From positions 4,417,001 through 4,481,000 of the forward strand of contig NZ_ASHX02000001.1 in NCBI RefSeq assembly GCF_000478605.2: a stretch of 64,000 bases of DNA, given 5' to 3'. The DNA is from Streptomyces thermolilacinus SPC6 (GTDB lineage Bacteria; Actinomycetota; Actinomycetes; Streptomycetales; Streptomycetaceae). The position numbers were made by a program, and so were the translations under genes. Every line of letters starts with the position of its first letter. The first letter of the stretch is position 1. Below are positions 25,086 through 33,521 of the stretch, one piece after another. The notes below the pieces were generated by a model, which ran no database searches, had not been told where the DNA came from, and saw only the letters and a list, made by a program, of their open reading frames with translations.

Positions 25086-26480
25086 GTGAAGAGCGCCGTG
25101 GAGACCCTGAACCCGACCCGGGTTCGGCTCACTGTCGAGGTGCCCTTCGAGGAGCTCAAGGCCAGCCTCGACGCGGCGTACAAGAAGATCAACCAGCAGG
25201 TCACGGTCAAGGGCTTCCGCAAGGGCAAGATCCCGGCCCGGGTCATCGACCAGCGGTTCGGCCGTGGTGCGGTGCTGGAGGAGGCCGTCAACGACGCCCT
25301 TCCGAAGCTCTACACCGAGGCGGTCAACGAGGCCGATGTCAACCCCCTCGGCCAGCCCGAGGTGGACATCACGGAGCTGAAGGACGGCGAGCTGCTGGCC
25401 TTCACCGCCGAGGTCGACATCCGCCCGGCCATCGAGATCCCGGACTACTCCGGCATCGAGGTCACCGTGGACGCCGTCGAGGTCACCGACGAGGACGTCG
25501 AGAAGTCCGTGGAGCAGCTGCGCGAGCGCTTCGCCTCCACCTCCCCGGTCGAGCGCGCCGCCGCCGAGGGCGACGTCGTGACGATCGACCTCGAGGCCAA
25601 GGTGGACGGCGAGGTCCTGCCGGACGGCGTCGCCACCGGCGTGCAGTACACGATCGGCTCCGGTGAGCTGCTGGAGGGCATCGACGAGGCCGTGACCGGC
25701 CTGGAGGCCGGTGGCGAGGCCACCTTCACCTCCACGCTGAAGGGCGGCTCCGCCGAGGGCAAGGAGGCCGAGGTCACCGTCAAGGTCACCCAGGTCGCCG
25801 CCCGCGAGCTCCCCGAGCTGGACGACGAGTTCGCCCAGATGGCCAGCGAGTTCGACACCCTCGACGAGCTGAAGGCCGACAGCCGCAAGCGCCTCGAGAA
25901 CATGAAGCAGTACGACCAGGCCACCCAGGCCCAGGAGCGCGTCCTGGACGAGCTGCTGAAGCTGGCCGAGGTCCCGATCCCCGAGAAGCTCCTCGAGGAC
26001 GAGGTCAACACCCGCAAGCACAACCTGGAGCACCACCAGCTCGGCCAGATGGGCCTCACGCTGGAGAAGTACCTGGAGCTCCAGGGCAAGACGGTCGAGG
26101 AGTTCGACGCCGAGACCAAGGAGCAGGCGGTCAAGGGCATCAAGACCCAGTTCATCCTGGACGAGCTCGTCTCCAAGGAGAAGCTCAACGTCAACCAGGA
26201 CGAGCTGACCGAGCACCTGATGCGCCGCGCCGCGTCCTCCGGCATGAGCCCCGACCAGTTCGCCCAGGCGGTCGTCGAGGGCAACCAGGTCCCGATGCTC
26301 GTCGGCGAGGTCGCCCGCGGCAAGGCCCTGGCCCTCGTGGTCGAGTCCGCCAAGGTCACCGACACGAACGGCGAGCCGGTCGTCATGGACGACGACGAGG
26401 ACGAGACGGCCGAGACCGTCGAGGCCTCCGAGGGCGGCGACGACACCGAGGCGCAGGCCGGGGAGAAGTCCGAGGCCTGA
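25086..26480 (+). CDS. tig: trigger factor, ribosome-associated chaperone/PPIase, 464 aa
   Basis: Binds ribosomal protein L23 at the tunnel exit and shields nascent chains. All three domains are present. The N-terminal ribosome-binding domain has the signature GFRKGKIP (about residues 43-50). An FKBP-type PPIase domain (about 155-245, GDVVTIDLEAKVDG) and the helical C-terminal chaperone domain follow. The last about 35 residues are a very acidic tail (DDDEDETAE). GTG start with AAGGAGACC upstream. It precedes the clpP1P2 and clpX genes, a common chaperone-protease neighbourhood. The spacer to clpP1 holds a separate control region. Confidence 0.97.
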   Translation: MKSAVETLNPTRVRLTVEVPFEELKASLDAAYKKINQQVTVKGFRKGKIPARVIDQRFGRGAVLEEAVNDALPKLYTEAVNEADVNPLGQPEVDITELKDGELLAFTAEVDIRPAIEIPDYSGIEVTVDAVEVTDEDVEKSVEQLRERFASTSPVERAAAEGDVVTIDLEAKVDGEVLPDGVATGVQYTIGSGELLEGIDEAVTGLEAGGEATFTSTLKGGSAEGKEAEVTVKVTQVAARELPELDDEFAQMASEFDTLDELKADSRKRLENMKQYDQATQAQERVLDELLKLAEVPIPEKLLEDEVNTRKHNLEHHQLGQMGLTLEKYLELQGKTVEEFDAETKEQAVKGIKTQFILDELVSKEKLNVNQDELTEHLMRRAASSGMSPDQFAQAVVEGNQVPMLVGEVARGKALALVVESAKVTDTNGEPVVMDDDEDETAETVEASEGGDDTEAQAGEKSEA

Positions 26481-26556
26481 TCGGTCTCGCCCTGAGCTCC
26501 GCGGCGGGCTCCGGACGCAACTGGCGACCGGGGCCCGCCGTCGTACTCAAGGAACC

Positions 26557-26573
26557 TTGCGCTCCCAGCGAAC
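26557..26573. promoter_or_regulatory. ClgR-like dyad upstream of clpP1
   Basis: On the minus strand it reads GTTCGCT-GGG-AGCGCAA, an imperfect palindrome with core CGCT-N3-AGCG, like the ClgR activator sites reported for Streptomyces and Corynebacterium clp promoters. A possible -10 TAGGGT lies at 26612-26617 with no good -35, as expected for an activated promoter. The clpP1 start is at 26705. Confidence 0.55.
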
Positions 26574-26704
26574 AGTTCGGGAACCGGGATGGCGCCCGTC
26601 CACCTGCGCGTTAGGGTCCATGAATACGAGGGCAGGGGAGTACCCGCCCCCAGTACGACAGACGCTGAGACGGCCGCAGCCGTCAGAGACGAGCAGGTGG
26701 ATAC

Positions 26705-27322
26705 GTGACGAATCTGATGCCTTACGCCGCGGGTGAGCCGTCCATCGGTGGTGGCCTCGGCGACCATGTGTACAACCGGCTGCTCGGCGAGCGCATCATC
26801 TTCCTCGGCCAGCAGGTGGACGACGACATCGCCAACAAGATCACCGCGCAGATGCTGCTCCTTGCCGCCGACCCGGACAAGGACATCTACCTGTACATCA
26901 ACAGCCCCGGCGGCTCGGTGACGGCCGGCATGGCGATCTACGACACCATGCAGTACATCCCGAACGACGTGGTCACGATCGGCATGGGCATGGCCGCCTC
27001 CATGGGCCAGTTCCTGCTGACCGGCGGCACGGCGGGCAAGCGTTTCGCCCTGCCCAACACCGACATCCTGATGCACCAGGGCTCCGCCGGCATCGGCGGC
27101 ACCGCCTCGGACATCAAGATCCAGGCCGAGTACCTCCTCCGCACCAAGCGGCGCATGGCCGAGATCACGGCGCGCCACTCGGGCCAGACCGTCGAGACGA
27201 TCATCCGCGACGGCGACCGCGACCGCTGGTTCACCGCGGACGAGGCCAAGGAGTACGGCCTGATCGACGAGATCATCTCCGCCGCCTCGGGCGTTCCGGG
27301 CGGTGGCGGCACCGGCGCCTGA
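26705..27322 (+). CDS. clpP1: ATP-dependent Clp protease proteolytic subunit ClpP1, 205 aa
   Basis: Serine peptidase that forms the double-ring chamber of Clp protease together with ClpP2 and docks onto ClpX or ClpC. Catalytic Ser99 (GMAASMGQ), His124 (ILMHQ) and Asp173 (DRDRW) are intact. The short N-terminal propeptide (about 1-15) is usual for actinobacterial ClpP1. GTG start with AGGTGG. clpP2 starts 73 bases downstream with no terminator, so the two form an operon. Probably activated by ClgR through the dyad at 26557-26573. Confidence 0.97.
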   Translation: MTNLMPYAAGEPSIGGGLGDHVYNRLLGERIIFLGQQVDDDIANKITAQMLLLAADPDKDIYLYINSPGGSVTAGMAIYDTMQYIPNDVVTIGMGMAASMGQFLLTGGTAGKRFALPNTDILMHQGSAGIGGTASDIKIQAEYLLRTKRRMAEITARHSGQTVETIIRDGDRDRWFTADEAKEYGLIDEIISAASGVPGGGGTGA

Positions 27323-27395
27323 GCGCCCCCGCCCGCCACACCGACAGCCCCCGCCCCAGCAGCCCGCCGAACGCCACCAGGATGGTGAACACCCC

Positions 27396-28055
27396 ATGAG
27401 CAACTTCTCCGCGAGCGGCCTCTACACCGGCCCGCAGGTGGACAACCGTTACGTCGTCCCCCGCTTCGTCGAGCGCACCTCCCAGGGCGTGCGCGAGTAC
27501 GACCCGTACGCCAAGCTCTTCGAAGAGCGCGTGATCTTCCTCGGCGTCCAGATCGACGACGCCTCCGCCAACGACGTCATGGCGCAGCTGCTGTGCCTGG
27601 AGTCGATGGACCCCGACCGTGACATCTCGGTCTACATCAACAGCCCCGGCGGCTCCTTCACGGCGCTCACGGCCATCTACGACACGATGCAGTTCGTGAA
27701 GCCGGACATCCAGACCGTCTGCATGGGCCAGGCGGCCTCCGCGGCGGCCGTCCTCCTCGCCGCCGGCACCCCCGGCAAGCGCATGGCCCTGCCCAACGCC
27801 CGTGTGCTGATCCACCAGCCGTCCGGCGGCACGGGCCGCGAGCAGCTCTCCGACCTGGAGATCGCCGCCAACGAGATCCTCCGGATGCGTACGCAGCTGG
27901 AGGAGATGCTGGCCAAGCACTCCACGCAGCCGATCGAGAAGATCCGCGACGACATCGAGCGCGACAAGATCCTCACGGCCGAGGACGCCCTGGCGTACGG
28001 CCTGATCGACCAGATCGTCTCGACCCGCAAGAGCACGGCCGGCGCGGCGGCCTGA
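27396..28055 (+). CDS. clpP2: ATP-dependent Clp protease proteolytic subunit ClpP2, 219 aa
   Basis: Second ClpP paralogue, obligate partner of ClpP1 in actinobacteria. Catalytic Ser115 (GQAASAAA), His140 (LIHQPSGG) and Asp190 (DIERDK) are present. The N-terminus MSNFSASGLYTGPQVDNRYV is longer than in ClpP1 and is removed by processing in related species. The ATG at 27396 is chosen over longer in-frame options because homology begins there; AGGA lies 12 nt upstream. A branched hairpin separates it from clpX. Confidence 0.97.
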   Translation: MSNFSASGLYTGPQVDNRYVVPRFVERTSQGVREYDPYAKLFEERVIFLGVQIDDASANDVMAQLLCLESMDPDRDISVYINSPGGSFTALTAIYDTMQFVKPDIQTVCMGQAASAAAVLLAAGTPGKRMALPNARVLIHQPSGGTGREQLSDLEIAANEILRMRTQLEEMLAKHSTQPIEKIRDDIERDKILTAEDALAYGLIDQIVSTRKSTAGAAA

Positions 28056-28066
28056 CGCTCGACCTT

Positions 28067-28118
28067 CCCTTGGCACGGCGCCCCCGGCGGACCCCGCCGA
28101 CGCGAACCGTGCCAAGGG
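28067..28118 (+). terminator. terminator/attenuator between clpP2 and clpX
   Basis: An outer 12-bp perfect stem (28067-28078 with 28107-28118) encloses a second hairpin CGGCGG-ACC-CCGCCG (28085-28099). It suggests that most clpP transcripts stop here and clpX has its own promoter at about 28120-28213. Confidence 0.75.
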
Positions 28119-28213
28119 GGGCCCGAACGGGGGGCCCGGCAAGGTACCGTCGGATATGAGGCACCAGGAGTCGGCTGCGAACAAGCCGCTCCCAGGCGAA
28201 GGGGAAGCACCTC

Positions 28214-29497
28214 GTGGCACGCATCGGTGATGGCGGCGACCTGCTCAAGTGCTCGTTCTGCGGAAAGAGCCAGAAGCAGGTGAAGAAGCTCATCGCAGGC
28301 CCCGGTGTGTACATCTGCGACGAGTGCATCGACCTCTGCAACGAGATCATCGAGGAGGAGCTCGCCGAGACGAGCGAGGTGCGGTGGGAGGAACTCCCCA
28401 AGCCCCGCGAGATCTACGAGTTCCTGGAGAGCTACGTCGTCGGCCAGGAGCCGGCGAAGAAGGCGCTCTCGGTCGCGGTGTACAACCACTACAAGCGCGT
28501 CCAGGCCGGTGAGAACGGCGGCGCGCAGGGCAGGGACGACGCGATCGAGCTCGCCAAGTCCAACATCCTGCTCCTCGGGCCCACGGGCTCCGGCAAGACG
28601 CTGCTCGCCCAGACGCTCGCGCGCATGCTGAACGTCCCGTTCGCCATCGCCGACGCGACGGCGCTCACCGAGGCGGGGTACGTCGGCGAGGACGTCGAGA
28701 ACATCCTGCTGAAGCTCATCCAGGCCGCCGACTACGACGTCAAGAAGGCCGAGACGGGCATCATCTACATCGACGAGATCGACAAGGTCGCCCGTAAGAG
28801 CGAGAACCCGTCCATCACCCGCGACGTGTCGGGCGAGGGCGTCCAGCAGGCCCTCCTCAAAATCCTGGAAGGCACCACGGCTTCGGTCCCGCCGCAGGGC
28901 GGCCGCAAGCACCCGCACCAGGAGTTCATCCAGATCGACACGACGAACGTCCTGTTCATCGTGGGCGGCGCCTTCGCCGGACTGGAGAAGATCATCGAGT
29001 CGCGGGCCGGCGCCAAGGGCATCGGCTTCGGCGCGACGATCCGCTCCAAGCGCGAGATCGAGGCGAGCGACCAGTTCCAGGAGGTCATGCCGGAGGACCT
29101 GGTGAAGTTCGGGATGATCCCCGAGTTCATCGGCCGTCTCCCCGTCATCACCTCCGTGCACAACCTGGACCGCGAGGCCCTCCTCAAGATCCTGGTCGAG
29201 CCGCGCAACGCCCTGGTGAAGCAGTACCAGCGCCTCTTCGAACTCGACGGCGTGGAGCTGGACTTCGACCGCCCCGCCCTGGAGGCCATCGCCGACCAGG
29301 CCATCCTCCGCGGCACGGGCGCCCGCGGCCTGCGCGCCATCATGGAGGAGGTCCTCATGTCGGTGATGTACGAGGTCCCGTCCCGCAAGGACGTCGCCCG
29401 CGTCGTCATCACCGAGGACGTCGTCCACAACAACGTCAACCCGACCCTGGTCCCCCGCGTCGTCAAGGACCAGGGCCGCCACGAGAAGAGCGCGTAA
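28214..29497 (+). CDS. clpX: ATP-dependent Clp protease ATP-binding subunit ClpX, 427 aa
   Basis: AAA+ unfoldase that feeds tagged proteins to ClpP. The N-terminal zinc-binding domain has C-x2-C (CSFC, residues 13-16) and CDEC (about 35-38). Walker A GPTGSGKT is at 122-129, Walker B IIYIDEID about 180-187. The ClpP-docking IGF loop is seen as GIGFGATI near 272-279, and sensor-2 GARGLRAI near 371-378. GTG start. Length is standard. It ends before a very strong convergent terminator. Confidence 0.98.
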   Translation: MARIGDGGDLLKCSFCGKSQKQVKKLIAGPGVYICDECIDLCNEIIEEELAETSEVRWEELPKPREIYEFLESYVVGQEPAKKALSVAVYNHYKRVQAGENGGAQGRDDAIELAKSNILLLGPTGSGKTLLAQTLARMLNVPFAIADATALTEAGYVGEDVENILLKLIQAADYDVKKAETGIIYIDEIDKVARKSENPSITRDVSGEGVQQALLKILEGTTASVPPQGGRKHPHQEFIQIDTTNVLFIVGGAFAGLEKIIESRAGAKGIGFGATIRSKREIEASDQFQEVMPEDLVKFGMIPEFIGRLPVITSVHNLDREALLKILVEPRNALVKQYQRLFELDGVELDFDRPALEAIADQAILRGTGARGLRAIMEEVLMSVMYEVPSRKDVARVVITEDVVHNNVNPTLVPRVVKDQGRHEKSA

Positions 29498-29513
29498 CCC
29501 CGTACCCCCCGTT

Positions 29514-29571
29514 CGTACGACGGAGGGCGCCCGCCCGGTCCACAGACCGGTCGGGCGCCCTCCGTCGTACG
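29514..29571. terminator. bidirectional terminator between clpX and the PQG-rich protein gene
   Basis: Perfect 20-bp stem (29514-29533 with 29552-29571); the 18-nt loop carries a further 5-bp stem. One of the strongest hairpins in the window, placed between convergent genes. Confidence 0.95.
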
Positions 29572-29580
29572 CGTCCGCGA

Positions 29581-30579
29581 TCAGGCCTTGACGCGGACCT
29601 CCTTGCGGAGGTCGGCCGTGACCTGCGCCGCCGTCTGCTTGTCCACGCCCTTCGTCGCCTCGGCGGCGAACACCACGGCGACCGTGCTGTAGTCCGCCCA
29701 CGCGCAGAACCAGTTCGTCTGCTGCTGCTTCGTCACGGCGTGCTGGCCCTCGATGGACTGGCACTTCATCACGCCGTTGAAGCCGTCGGGGGCCATCTCC
29801 TCCGGGGACCCGATCAGCTTCAACTTGCTGTCCTTGTCCTTGTCCGCCTCGGCGCGCACCCCGGCGAAGTAGGCGTCCAGCGTCTTCTCCGGGTCCGCCA
29901 CCTTGCCGTACACGCCGCTGAAGGACACCGACTTCGCCGTCATCAGCTCGGGCGACTTCGACGGGTCGGACATGTCGATCTTCTTCGGGTCCACCGTGTT
30001 GTACGCGCCCGTGACAGACGTGCCGTTCTGCACACCCGCCTTCTCCAGGTCGTCCTTCATCGAGCCGCTGTCGGCGCCGTCCTTGCTGAGGCGCTTGTAC
30101 TCGCCGCCGAACACCGTCGTCGGCGTCGCCAGCTTGTGCGGGCCGTCGTCCTCCAGGCCGCCTCCCAGACCCCCGAACACGAACCACGCGCCCACCCCCA
30201 GCGCCACCACACCGGCCGTCACGCCGATGATCAGGCCCGTCTTCTTCTTCGGGGCCTGCGGCGGCACCGGCGCGCCCGGGTAGCCGGGCCCCGCGCCGTA
30301 CGGGGGCTGCTGCGGCGGCTGGCCGTACCCGGGCTGCCCCGGCTGGCCGTACGCGCCCGGCTGCGCGGGCTGCCCGTACGGCGCGGGCGGCTGCTGCTGC
30401 GGGTAGCCGTACCCGGGCTGCGGCGGTGCCTGCTGCGGGTAGCCGTAGCCGGGCTGCGGGGCCTGCGGGGGCTGCTGGGGCTGGCCGTAGGGACCCGGCT
30501 GGCCGTAAGGGCCCGGCTGGCCGTAGGGGCCGGGCTGCTGAGGCTGCCCGGGGTACGGGCCCGGCTGGTTGTAGCTCAT
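29581..30579 (-). CDS. membrane-anchored protein with Pro/Gln/Gly/Tyr repeats, 332 aa
   Basis: Residues 1-110 are low-complexity repeats of GPYGQP and PGYGYPQQ type, followed by KKK and one transmembrane helix (about 114-136, GLIIGVTAGVVALGVGAWFVF). Residues about 145-332 form an extracytoplasmic globular domain with two cysteines (MKCQS near 274 and WFCAW near 293) that could form a disulfide. This cytoplasmic-repeat/one-helix/outer-domain layout is common in Streptomyces proteins of unknown role. The start ATG is next to valS in divergent orientation. No function is assigned. Confidence 0.8.
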   Translation of the reverse strand: MSYNQPGPYPGQPQQPGPYGQPGPYGQPGPYGQPQQPPQAPQPGYGYPQQAPPQPGYGYPQQQPPAPYGQPAQPGAYGQPGQPGYGQPPQQPPYGAGPGYPGAPVPPQAPKKKTGLIIGVTAGVVALGVGAWFVFGGLGGGLEDDGPHKLATPTTVFGGEYKRLSKDGADSGSMKDDLEKAGVQNGTSVTGAYNTVDPKKIDMSDPSKSPELMTAKSVSFSGVYGKVADPEKTLDAYFAGVRAEADKDKDSKLKLIGSPEEMAPDGFNGVMKCQSIEGQHAVTKQQQTNWFCAWADYSTVAVVFAAEATKGVDKQTAAQVTADLRKEVRVKA

Positions 30580-30717
30580 TAAGGGGATCCCCCATCCAGA
30601 CGTTTATGCGTTGCTCACATCTTGGCCGAAGGAGCGCCCCCCGGTGTCCACGGGGTGTGCACCGTCACGGAACATTCCCGTTTCAGTACGCGGCTGTGAC
30701 ACCCCTAAACTGGGCCC

Positions 30718-33339
30718 GTGACCGAGAACACTCAGCATCAGCCAGCATCCGTCCCCGAACTGCCGACCCAGTACGCGCCGGCCGACGTAGAGGGGAAGCT
30801 GTACGAGAGCTGGGTAGAGCGCGGTTACTTCGCGGCCGACGCCACGAGCGACAAGCCCGCGTACACGATCGTCATCCCGCCGCCGAACGTCACCGGCAGC
30901 CTCCACCTGGGCCACGCCTTCCAGCACACCCTCATGGACGCCCTCACGCGCCGCAAGCGCATGCAGGGCTTCGAGGCGCTGTGGCTGCCCGGCATGGACC
31001 ACGCGGGCATCGCCACCCAGAACAAGGTCGAGCAGCAGCTCGCCGAGGAGGGCAAGTCCCGCCACGACCTCGGCCGCGACGAGTTCGCCCGCCGCGTCTG
31101 GCAGTGGAAGGAGGAGTACGGCGGCAAGATCCTCGGCCAGATGCGCCGCCTCGGCGACGGCGTCGACTGGGACCGCGAGCGCTTCACCATGGACGAGGGC
31201 CTCTCGCGCGCCGTCCAGACCATCTTCAAGCGGCTCTACGACGACGAGCTGATCTACCGCGCCGAGCGCATCATCAACTGGTGCCCCCGCTGCCTCACGG
31301 CCATCTCCGACATCGAGGTGGAGTACCAGGAGGACGACGGCGAGCTCGTCTCCATCCGCTACGGCGAGGGCGAGGACAGCCTCGTCGTCGCCACCACCCG
31401 CGCCGAGACGATGCTCGGCGACACCGCCGTCGCCGTCCACCCGGACGACGAGCGGTACAAGCACCTCGTCGGCAAGCGCATCAAGCTACCCCTGACGGAC
31501 CGTACGATCCCCGTCGTCGCCGACACCCACGTCGATCCCGAGTTCGGCACCGGCGCCGTCAAGGTGACCCCGGCCCACGACCCGAACGACTTCGCCATCG
31601 GCCAGCGCCACGGCCTGGAGTCCATGACCATCATGGACGAGCGCGGTGTCATCACCGTCCACGGGCCCTTCCAGGGCCTGGACCGCTTCGAGGCGCGCTC
31701 CAGCGTCGTCGGCGCGCTGCGCGAGCAGGGCCGGATCGTCGCCGAGAAGCGCCCGTACGTCCACTCCGTCGGCCATTGCTCCCGGTGCAGCACCACCATC
31801 GAGCCGCGCCTCTCCCTCCAGTGGTGGGTCAAGGTCGCCCCGCTCGCGCAGGCCGCCGGTGACGCCGTCCGCGACGGCCGCGTCGCCATCCACCCCGAGG
31901 ACATGTCGAAGCGCTACTTCGACTGGGTGGACAACATGCACGACTGGTGCATCTCGCGCCAGCTGTGGTGGGGCCACCGCATCCCCGTCTGGTACGGGCC
32001 CAACGGCGAGGTCGTCTGCGTCGGACCGGACGAGGAGCCGCCCACCGGCGAGGGCTGGACGCAGGACACCGACGTCCTCGACACGTGGTTCTCCTCCGGC
32101 CTGTGGCCGTTCTCCACGCTCGGCTGGCCCGACCGGACCCCGGACCTGGCGAAGTTCTACCCGACCGACGTCCTGCTGACCGGCCACGACATCATCTTCT
32201 TCTGGGTCGCCCGGATGATGATGTTCGGCCTGTACGCGATGGACGGCGAGGTGCCGTTCAAGACGATCGCCCTCACCGGCCTCGTCCGCGACGAGCGCGG
32301 CAAGAAGATGTCGAAGTCCTTCGGCAACGTCGTCGACCCGCTGGACTGGATGGACGCGTACGGCTCCGACGCCGTCCGCTTCACCCTCGCCAAGGGCGCC
32401 AACCCCGGCACGGACGTGCCGATCGGCGAGGACTGGGTCCAGGCGTCCCGGAACTTCACCAACAAGATCTGGAACGCCACGCGCTTCGCCCTGATGAACG
32501 GCGCGACCGTCGAGGGCCCCCTCCCGGACGCCTCCCAGCTGTCCGCCACGGACCGCTGGATCCTGTCCCGCCTCAACAAGACCGTCGCCCAAGTCGACGC
32601 GTACTACGAGGACTTCCAGTTCGCCAAGCTCAGCGAGGCGCTCTACCACTTCGCGTGGGACGAGGTCTTCGACTGGTACGTGGAGCTGTCCAAGACGACG
32701 TTCTTCGCCGGCGGCGAGCAGGCGAAGGTCTCCGCGCGCGTGCTGGGCGAGGTCCTCGACGTGATGCTGCGTCTGCTGCACCCCGTCGTCCCGTTCGTCA
32801 CGGACACGCTGTGGACCACCCTCACCGGCGGCGAGTCCCTCGTCGTCGCCGACTGGCCGGCCGACAGCGGCTTCCGCGACGACGCCGCCGAGCGGGAGAT
32901 CGAGCTCGTCCAGGGCGTCGTCACCGAGGTCCGCCGGTTCCGCAAGGACCAGGGCCTCAAGGACGGCCAGAAGGTTCCCGCCCGCCTGGAGCTCGACGGC
33001 ACCCCGCTCGCCGCGCACGAGGCGGCCATCCGCCAGCTGCTGCGCCTCCAGCCGGAGGGCGAGGGCTTCCACGCCACGGCGTCCCTGCCGGTCGCCGGGG
33101 CCACGGTCGCGCTCGACCTGTCGGGCACGATCGACGTCGAGGCGGAGCGCAAGCGCCTCACGAAGGACCTGGGCGCCGCCGAGAAGGAGAAGGCCCAGGC
33201 CGAGGGCAAGCTCGGCAACGAGGCCTTCCTCGCCAAGGCACCCGACCAGGTCGTGGAGAAGATCCGCACCCGGCTCGCCAAGGCTGAGGCCGACATCGCC
33301 CGCATCCAGGCCCAGCTGGCGAACCTCCCGCAGGCCTGA
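30718..33339 (+). CDS. valS: valyl-tRNA synthetase, 873 aa
   Basis: Charges tRNA-Val, class I synthetase. The HIGH motif is HLGH at residues 63-66, KMSKS is at 530-534, with a CP1 editing insertion between them that includes zinc-type cysteines (WCPRC near 187-191, CSRCST near 355-360). The anticodon-binding domain follows, with a C-terminal coiled-coil arm (about 800-873, rich in Ala/Lys/Glu). GTG start. A perfect 18-bp terminator follows. Nothing is unusual. Confidence 0.98.
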   Translation: MTENTQHQPASVPELPTQYAPADVEGKLYESWVERGYFAADATSDKPAYTIVIPPPNVTGSLHLGHAFQHTLMDALTRRKRMQGFEALWLPGMDHAGIATQNKVEQQLAEEGKSRHDLGRDEFARRVWQWKEEYGGKILGQMRRLGDGVDWDRERFTMDEGLSRAVQTIFKRLYDDELIYRAERIINWCPRCLTAISDIEVEYQEDDGELVSIRYGEGEDSLVVATTRAETMLGDTAVAVHPDDERYKHLVGKRIKLPLTDRTIPVVADTHVDPEFGTGAVKVTPAHDPNDFAIGQRHGLESMTIMDERGVITVHGPFQGLDRFEARSSVVGALREQGRIVAEKRPYVHSVGHCSRCSTTIEPRLSLQWWVKVAPLAQAAGDAVRDGRVAIHPEDMSKRYFDWVDNMHDWCISRQLWWGHRIPVWYGPNGEVVCVGPDEEPPTGEGWTQDTDVLDTWFSSGLWPFSTLGWPDRTPDLAKFYPTDVLLTGHDIIFFWVARMMMFGLYAMDGEVPFKTIALTGLVRDERGKKMSKSFGNVVDPLDWMDAYGSDAVRFTLAKGANPGTDVPIGEDWVQASRNFTNKIWNATRFALMNGATVEGPLPDASQLSATDRWILSRLNKTVAQVDAYYEDFQFAKLSEALYHFAWDEVFDWYVELSKTTFFAGGEQAKVSARVLGEVLDVMLRLLHPVVPFVTDTLWTTLTGGESLVVADWPADSGFRDDAAEREIELVQGVVTEVRRFRKDQGLKDGQKVPARLELDGTPLAAHEAAIRQLLRLQPEGEGFHATASLPVAGATVALDLSGTIDVEAERKRLTKDLGAAEKEKAQAEGKLGNEAFLAKAPDQVVEKIRTRLAKAEADIARIQAQLANLPQA

Positions 33340-33366
33340 CCCGCCCGCGGGCCGACCGCGCGACCA

Positions 33367-33408
33367 CCGGGGGCCCCGGAACCGACCGACCGGTTCCGGG
33401 GCCCCCGG
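33367..33408 (+). terminator. terminator of valS
   Basis: Perfect 18-bp stem (33367-33384 with 33391-33408) and a 6-nt loop, 28 bases after the valS stop. Confidence 0.92.
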
Positions 33409-33521
33409 GCGTGCGGCGGGCGCGAGGAGCCCCGGCCGCGCACACCGGGGCGGCGACCGGCGTCCCGCCCCGCGCGCGGGGCGCGACCGGCGCTGTCGGC
33501 GGCCCTCCGTAGACTGGACGC

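Noticed and set aside
33467..33482. Another GCCCCGCG..CGGGGC palindrome before folC considered as a CRISPR-like unit
   Set aside because: It is a short self-complementary GC run without the flanking GT-xCTC or the 28-29 nt unit length.
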